Positions 58,631 to 64,000 of a DNA stretch of 64,000 bases are shown here, one piece after another. The position numbers and the translations under genes are program-made. Each line of letters begins with the position of its first letter. Position 1 is the first letter of the stretch. Origin of the DNA: Zymoseptoria tritici IPO323 (taxonomy: Eukaryota; Ascomycota; Dothideomycetes; Mycosphaerellales; Mycosphaerellaceae); assembly GCF_000219625.1 (NCBI RefSeq), contig NC_018211.1, positions 558,001-622,000 of the forward strand. The letters run 5' to 3'. The notes under the pieces are model-generated. The model was not told the DNA's origin and did no database searches. It saw nothing but the letters and a program-made list of their open reading frames with translations.

Positions 58631-58858
58631 CCTACACTCCTTTTACTTTTCCTTATTTGTCTTTCTTTAAAGTCCTTCGATACTAGCTTGCTACTATCCT
58701 AGGCACGGGTCTTTCCCTAAGGTTAAGAGATACGAGAGAACAACGATTGTACATAGATAGACTACTGTCGCGAGACAGCCGTCCTACATAGTTATAGACT
58801 TATACAGGACGTAAATGGAACAAACAAACAAACAAACAAACAAACAGGCTGGACGAAA

Positions 58859-61800
58859 AGCGCGTAAGCCTTACACCCGATAAAGCATTCGTGGGTTTCC
58901 TATGCGTCCGTCTCTTGGGCCAAATAGTCGACGGCGTTGGGTTCACTACCGACGCCGAGCGAATTGCGGCTTTGAAAAATATTAAGAAGCCTACAGACGT
59001 AGCTAGTCTCGAACGGTATCTCGGCCTTACTAGCTACCTTAGGTCCAAAATTCCATACTACGGTACAATTACCGAGCCTCTTTACGCTGCAAAGGTCGAT
59101 GCTTAGGCGCGAGCGCCTCCAAAAGGGCATAAGCGCAAATCCTATATAACTACGTAGAAGCTGCTATAGACGCTATCTATAGACATCGCGTAGCAGGAAA
59201 TGTAGCAACTCTAGGAAAAGCCTACCTTCCTCTACTACCTCGACCCAGATTGGACCTTGTATATAGACGTGGATAGCTCCGTAGAGTTCGGCGTGGGAGT
59301 AATGTACTACTAAGTAGAAGGAGATATAAAACTAGAGTAGGAAGAGCCTAAAGCTCTGCCTCGCAAAGACGACACGCTCGTAGACTTCGTAGATTCGATA
59401 AGCTAGCTTCGTCGCGCAAAGAACTTTCTATTTCACAAGATTAAAATCATCGGGTTCGCAAGCTACGCCCTTACTAGCGCTAAATCGAGATACTAGCCAA
59501 CGGAGCTGGAATTGTTTGGAGTCGTTTAGGCTGTGAGACGAGCTCGGCAGCTTATAGACTCGGCCAGAAAAACAGTAATCTTTATAGACTACTTAGCCGT
59601 GACCGCAATTGCGAAGAAGTCGCAAATTGCGACTACCGTTAGTACGGATAGACTTAATCGTAGATTAATTAGCGCAGCGGTGTTTCTTTCGTAGTACCCT
59701 AAACTTAAGATTTTGTACAGACCTGGCCGCAATTATGTAGCGCCGGACGCTCTGTCACGTTTACAAGGGTTGCGAGATAAAAAGCGAGCTAGAGACCTGA
59801 ACGCTAGCGGTCTCGATAAGATTCCTACACTTTACTAGCAAGCCTTCTATTCTGACGACGACATCCGTTTCGGATGGATAGATAACATACCTGCTCTATT
59901 TTTAGCGGTCCGCAGTTACTTTTCCGCGGTACGCAGCTCGAGCAACTATGTTAATACCGTTTTAAGCCTCTCTCCGGACTTTATCGCTCAAGTGAAAGCT
60001 GGATATTCCTAAAGCCAACCTTAGCGTCGCATGTTAAGTGTGCTAGAGACTGTAGCCGCTAAAGCAGATATCGCGATTATATAAGCCGCAAACGAACTAC
60101 TACCAATTGTTCACGGTCCTTACACTCGCGAAGGCAAGCCGCCTATCCTCATCATTCCGCACACTATAAGCAGGACATCAGATACGGTTAGCACTCGACA
60201 GCTGTAGCGAATACTAGACGACGGCACCGACCCAGCGGTAGACGTAGGGCTAAGAGAAGGCTTGCGTTTCTTCTCCGAAGACGGCCTTATTTACTACGTC
60301 GATCCGGTTAATCGCCAACCTCGTTTGTGTATACCTCCCTTACTCTAACACGAAATCTTCGAAGCTGTATACAACTACCGCTACTATACTAGCATTAAGC
60401 GATGCCTAGACCGAATTAGAGCTACCTTTTACATCCGTTACTGCAAGAAGAACCTTTAGGAATACATTAATTACTGCACAGCTTGCAAGCCGAATCAGAC
60501 CTTAAGGCATCTCCCTTATAGGTTCCTACACCCGATAGACGTGCCCACCTTGCCTATAGACGTACAGTGCGCGGACTAGATTGTTAAGCTCCCTCCTACG
60601 AACGAAGGCTTCGATTTACTCCTAACTATTACATGCAAGAAATCCAAGCGCGTGCTGCTCATCCCTAGCAAAGGCACCTAGTTAGCTCGAGACTAGGCAA
60701 ATGCTTACTTAACCGCGATCTAAGAGCGCAGCTAGTCTGTTATGCGAGCGCTGATCTCGGATCGTAATCCGAAATAGCTTTCGGACTTCTTTACCGGCCT
60801 TCTAAAAGCGCTAGGAGCGCGGTTGCTAGTGTTAATAGCATATTACCCTTAAACTGACGGTTAAAGTAAGAGAACTAACTAGACTGTTGAAATCGCAATT
60901 CGATACTTCGTAACCGCTAACCCTTAAGCAGCTTGGACAGACGTCTTGCTATCCCTAACTTCCTACATCGGCAGCTCGAAGAACGCGAGCACCGGAGTCT
61001 TACCCGATTAGATGCTGTTCGGCTTTAACCTTAATACTAACGCTTTTATCGGCCTGCGCGAACTCCTACCTGTAGACTACACTAAGCTCCGCTAGCAGTA
61101 TCGCGACGCAGCTGACGAAGCCCTCGCATTCGCAGCTGTCGACATAAAATACCGATACGACAAGACTTATAAGCGCATATCCTTCGACGCTAGGGACTAC
61201 GTCTACCTCAGACTTTATTATAGCTACCGCATCTAGGGTGAGAATTTAAGGAAATACAGCTAACAACGGTCGGGCCTATTTAGGGTTAAAAAGAAAGTGG
61301 GAAAGCTGGCATACGAGCTTTATCTGCCTCCCAGTGCCGGACTAAAGTTCTACCCTGTAGTGTCCGTCGCTTAACTCGAACTAGCTCCTTACGGACTAGA
61401 TCTATACCAAAGACCGAACACGAATCACCCGGAAGACATAGACGTAGTTAACGGCCTACGCCCTACCGAATACGTCGAGCGCATTATTGCTAAGCGCAAA
61501 TCCGGCAGGAAGATTTAGTACTGCGTAAAGTAGAAGGATCTCGGCCTAATCTACAACGAGTAGCTGAACGAGGAGAACCTCCTTTACTACGCTAAGCAGA
61601 TTCGACAGTATAAGGAGGCCGTAAACATCTAGGACAACGAGGATCAACTGCGACTAACAATAACAGTCTACGATCCGACCTCCTACGCTCTACGCGTACG
61701 CGATATGACAAACGAATCAGCCGAGGAAGACGACTCTAGCGACGATAATTTCGAGCCTAGGTCTATAGCTACCCCGGTCCCTAAGGGAGACGAACGACTA

Positions 61801-62230
61801 CGACAGAATCTAACAAGACAGAAGGAGCTGCCTAAGGTAGATGGCCGTTAGGCTAACCCTAGGTCTATGCCTCCGAATCTGGGCGAGGAGTAGCTAGAGA
61901 CGAGAGAATTCGATCGTTACGGATCTTAGGCAGCAGCTGCACTAGAAATCGAAAATCAGACCCCAGGTCTATAGTTTCGCACATAGGAGACACTACCCCA
62001 GAACGCTCGGAAAGCATATATTTAGCTTCCCATATACTAGCGCCGCCGACCAGACAATTTAACAGGGCTAGGTCTATCGCTAAATGCTATAGAGGACCTT
62101 TTCTAAGTTCTACACCCTCCTACAGAAGTGCCTTCCGAGCTGCGTCTTTAGCCCTAGCAGCCGCGGAGGAGTGCGCGCATTGCTCGAATCGATACCTAAG
62201 CACTTCCTAATTAAGACATTTAGCCTAGAA
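58859..62230 (+). pseudogene. pol: Gypsy-3 pol, 3' part (RT end, RNase H, integrase, chromodomain)
   Basis: Continues from 53233: KRVSLTPDKAFVGFL, ALKNIKKPTDVASLERYLGL. RNase H: YIDVDSSVEFGVGVMYY near 59260, TELELFGVV, RPGRNYVAPDALSRL ending at 59763. Integrase: zinc module with two His turned to Tyr and YCTACK at 60473-60484; core with Asp near 60570 and SDRNPK near 60760; the catalytic Glu of the TDGQSER block (about 60855) reads Lys. Chromodomain 61471-61620: EYVERIIAKRKSGRKI*YCV. The tail to about 62230 is charged and poorly conserved. Confidence 0.88.
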
Positions 62231-62559
62231 CCTATTTCTCTACCGCGACCGCTACAAATCCTTTATCGCGCGATTCTATAAGCTTCCTTATTACCGCAAT
62301 AGGAGTTACAGGAATTCCGACACCTCGCAATCCTTAACACCGAGTTACAGACCTAGCTACCCCTTCGGGTTTCCAGAGTCGTGCCTAGGACCCCTTATTT
62401 CGAAATTATTAGAAGTTTGATTTTCGACGTATGTGTCGGCGCATATAACAGCGCTATATTTACGCGCGCGACTGTGCGCATCTAGCATGCAATTACATTT
62501 ACTTATTCTTTTACCTTCTTCTATCTTCTTCTTCTTATTAACAACATTATCAAACTCGG

Positions 62560-64000
62560 ATTGCGCAGCGCGAACTACACAACTTCTAACAACATTACAG
62601 CGTTAGCACAGTTTTTACTGTAAGCTACGCCAGACCCCAAGTCTATTGCAAGCATAGCTTCCGATAAGTCCGAGCCTTCAGTTCAAGGATTAGCCGCTAG
62701 ATCTAAAGCCGCCGCTCCTAAGAAATTAAAGGCATTAGCCGGCTAGCGTAGTGGAGTCTCTCTAAAGCCTAAGAGGAAGCGCGCGAAGAAGGCAGCCGGA
62801 GAAGCCGCTAACCGCGAGCGACATAAAGCAGCAGCGTTAGGCAGCAAAGCTGTCGCAAAGCTAAATAAGACCAAAGTAAAGATCGAATTCCCTAAGGAGC
62901 ATCTTCCCGCGCTCAAGCGCGGCGAAATCGAGCGCATTGCTTACCTAGACGAACTTAATGCCTAATTCACAACCGATAACTACGATAATATCGATAACCG
63001 GAGCTACGAGGACAATACGATTAATAACCTCCGCCAGGCGCTACGTCGACAGTTTAACGACATTATAGCATGCGAAGTCGAGATCCGCACGTCTATCGCT
63101 CTAAACTAGGACTACCTACTAGCTCCTAAGATCCCTCGACCAACTAAGAAGGGCAACGAGTATACTGTCATCGGTACACCGAACCCCTGCTTCAAATTCG
63201 GAAAGCTAGCTGCAGACCTAATCATTCCGCCGCAAGTCAATCTTATCATAGACTAGAAGAAGGCTCGCAGCGACAAGCTAGAGCTAATTAAGGAGTAGTT
63301 CGAGGTCTACGACCTAGATAGCAAGAGCATTACCGCTCCCAAACCCGACCTTAAGGGCGAGGCGCTTAGACTTTAGAAGGAAAAAGAGGAGACTATTAAA
63401 GTTGCTAACAAAGCGACGCAATACCCTAAGGACGTCGACAAGAAAGCTGTAAAGGCTTTTATAGCTAAGGACCCTTAGAGCCGAAAGGATTTTGTTATGT
63501 AGATGCGTAGCGACCTCTACGCTCGTGACCTCCTTAATAAGATCGCGAAGCTAGCCGACCGCAATAAGCTTATTGCAGACTACCCCTACCTCTTTAACTT
63601 CGGGAAGGAGTACGCAGACTGCTCGAAGATCTACGGCGGACTTCGAGGCCGTCCAGTAGTTTAGCAACTAACTACCTACTACATCCCGATAGGTAAGATC
63701 TACCCGACGCCCGAGATGCTTAGAATCGGTAAGGCTACGTCTATACCTACGAAGGCTTTCTCTCGCAAGCGTAAGGCTAAGGATGGCACTGCATAGCTAT
63801 TAGTACCCGAATTTCGGAACTAATGTTTCGACTCTTCCAAATCTGCACTTCTAGACCTCGATAAGTCTAAGGTTAAGTCTATGCTAATAGAGAACACTAA
63901 GTACTTTCGATCCTAGGGCGTTAACACCACCTGCTAGAACATCTACTTTCTCTACAGAGAAAAGTGGAACAAGGGCGACTAAGCACTCCTGGCGGAATGC
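62560..64000 (+). pseudogene. ORF-X: unrecognised ORF after Gypsy-3 pol, incomplete
   Basis: About 480 codons in a single plus-strand frame with only TAG/TAA breaks, still open at the window end. The N-terminal part is basic and alanine rich (KPKRKRAKKAAGEAANRE). The middle has PALKRGEIERIAYLDELN, LIIPPQVNLII and KDVDKKAVKAFIAKDP. The later part has DYPYLFNFGKEYADCSKIYG and TKAFSRKRKAKDG. No supported ATG was found; 62230-62560 is noncoding with a pyrimidine-rich stretch. It could be a third Gypsy-3 gene before the 3' LTR or part of another insertion. The family is unknown to me. Confidence 0.5.

Larger units (their letters stand above)
53248..58844 (+). mobile_element. LINE E: full-length Tad1-like LINE inserted in the Gypsy-3 reverse transcriptase
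   Basis: 5597 bp with a 14-bp TSD, CAGGCTGGACGAAA, at 53234-53247 and 58845-58858. It has the same order and length as LINE C and LINE D. Near 53440 its 5' UTR has an insert (AAGGACGCTGGACCCTG region) lacking in C and D. The 3' end has the same two hairpins and an (AAAC)n tail. Confidence 0.92.
47651..64000 (+). mobile_element. Gypsy-3: chromodomain Gypsy element, cut by the window end, inserted in the Helitron
   Basis: Sequence character changes abruptly at 47651 (TGATACGGCAGTGGCTACGT), the likely 5' LTR start. Gag, protease, reverse transcriptase, RNase H, integrase and a chromodomain follow on the plus strand to about 61620, then an extra ORF. LINE E splits the reverse transcriptase. The 3' LTR is not in the window, so the LTR length and TSD cannot be checked. 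It is less RIP-mutated than Gypsy-1 and Gypsy-2, though its stops are still TAG/TAA at Gln/Trp sites. Confidence 0.85.

Noticed and set aside
62743..62937. Minus-strand open frame at the start of ORF-X, and the similar one at 53037-53279
   Set aside because: Both are antisense to better-supported plus-strand frames (ORF-X and the Gypsy-3 reverse transcriptase).

Overview
The window looks like an AT-skewed, repeat-only block of a filamentous ascomycete (Pezizomycotina) genome that has been through repeat-induced point mutation (RIP). No intact host gene, rRNA, tRNA or CRISPR array is visible. Almost every coding remnant carries TAG/TAA where Gln or Trp is expected, plus His/Cys to Tyr, Asp to Asn and Gly to Ser/Arg changes. 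That is the trace of CpA to TpA mutation on both strands; CpG is largely preserved. The block is a nest of transposons inserted into one another, and target-site duplications (TSDs) readable in the sequence allow the nest to be unpacked.

Layout. (1) 1-2580: minus-strand remnant of an unrecognised long protein, split by a short LINE-dependent element, S1 (300-1096). (2) 2580-3780: repeats and palindromes. (3) 3790-11595: minus-strand Gypsy-1 gag-pol, with S2 (6760-7602) inserted in the reverse transcriptase. (4) 11600-18860: mostly noncoding, with tandem duplications, weak coding remnants, a 428-bp inverted-repeat element (16294-16721) and a minisatellite containing a small MITE. (5) 18870-47650: a minus-strand Helitron helicase and a downstream ORF, split by a composite LINE A/B (19350-21416, 21417-25721), by Gypsy-2 (27027-39415, itself split by LINE C at 32379-37973) and by LINE D (39462-45038). 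(6) 47651-64000: Gypsy-3, a chromodomain Gypsy element on the plus strand that cuts the Helitron, is split by LINE E (53248-58844), and runs off the window with an extra ORF after pol.

Relationships. One Tad1-like LINE family (five copies) appears to be the late mobiliser. S1 and S2 share its 3' end and (AAAC)n tail, so they probably borrow its reverse transcriptase. The most unusual feature is in Gypsy-2. Between its 3' LTR and pol, on the strand opposite to gag-pol, lies a three-exon gene (27690-28569). Its two 53-bp introns, with GTACGT/GTATGT, GCTAATA and TAG signals, restore one 257-codon frame ending in a very acidic tail. Other notable signals are a 1165-bp near-identical tract shared by LINE C and LINE E flanked by divergent sequence, and a head-to-tail LINE dimer bounded by one TSD.
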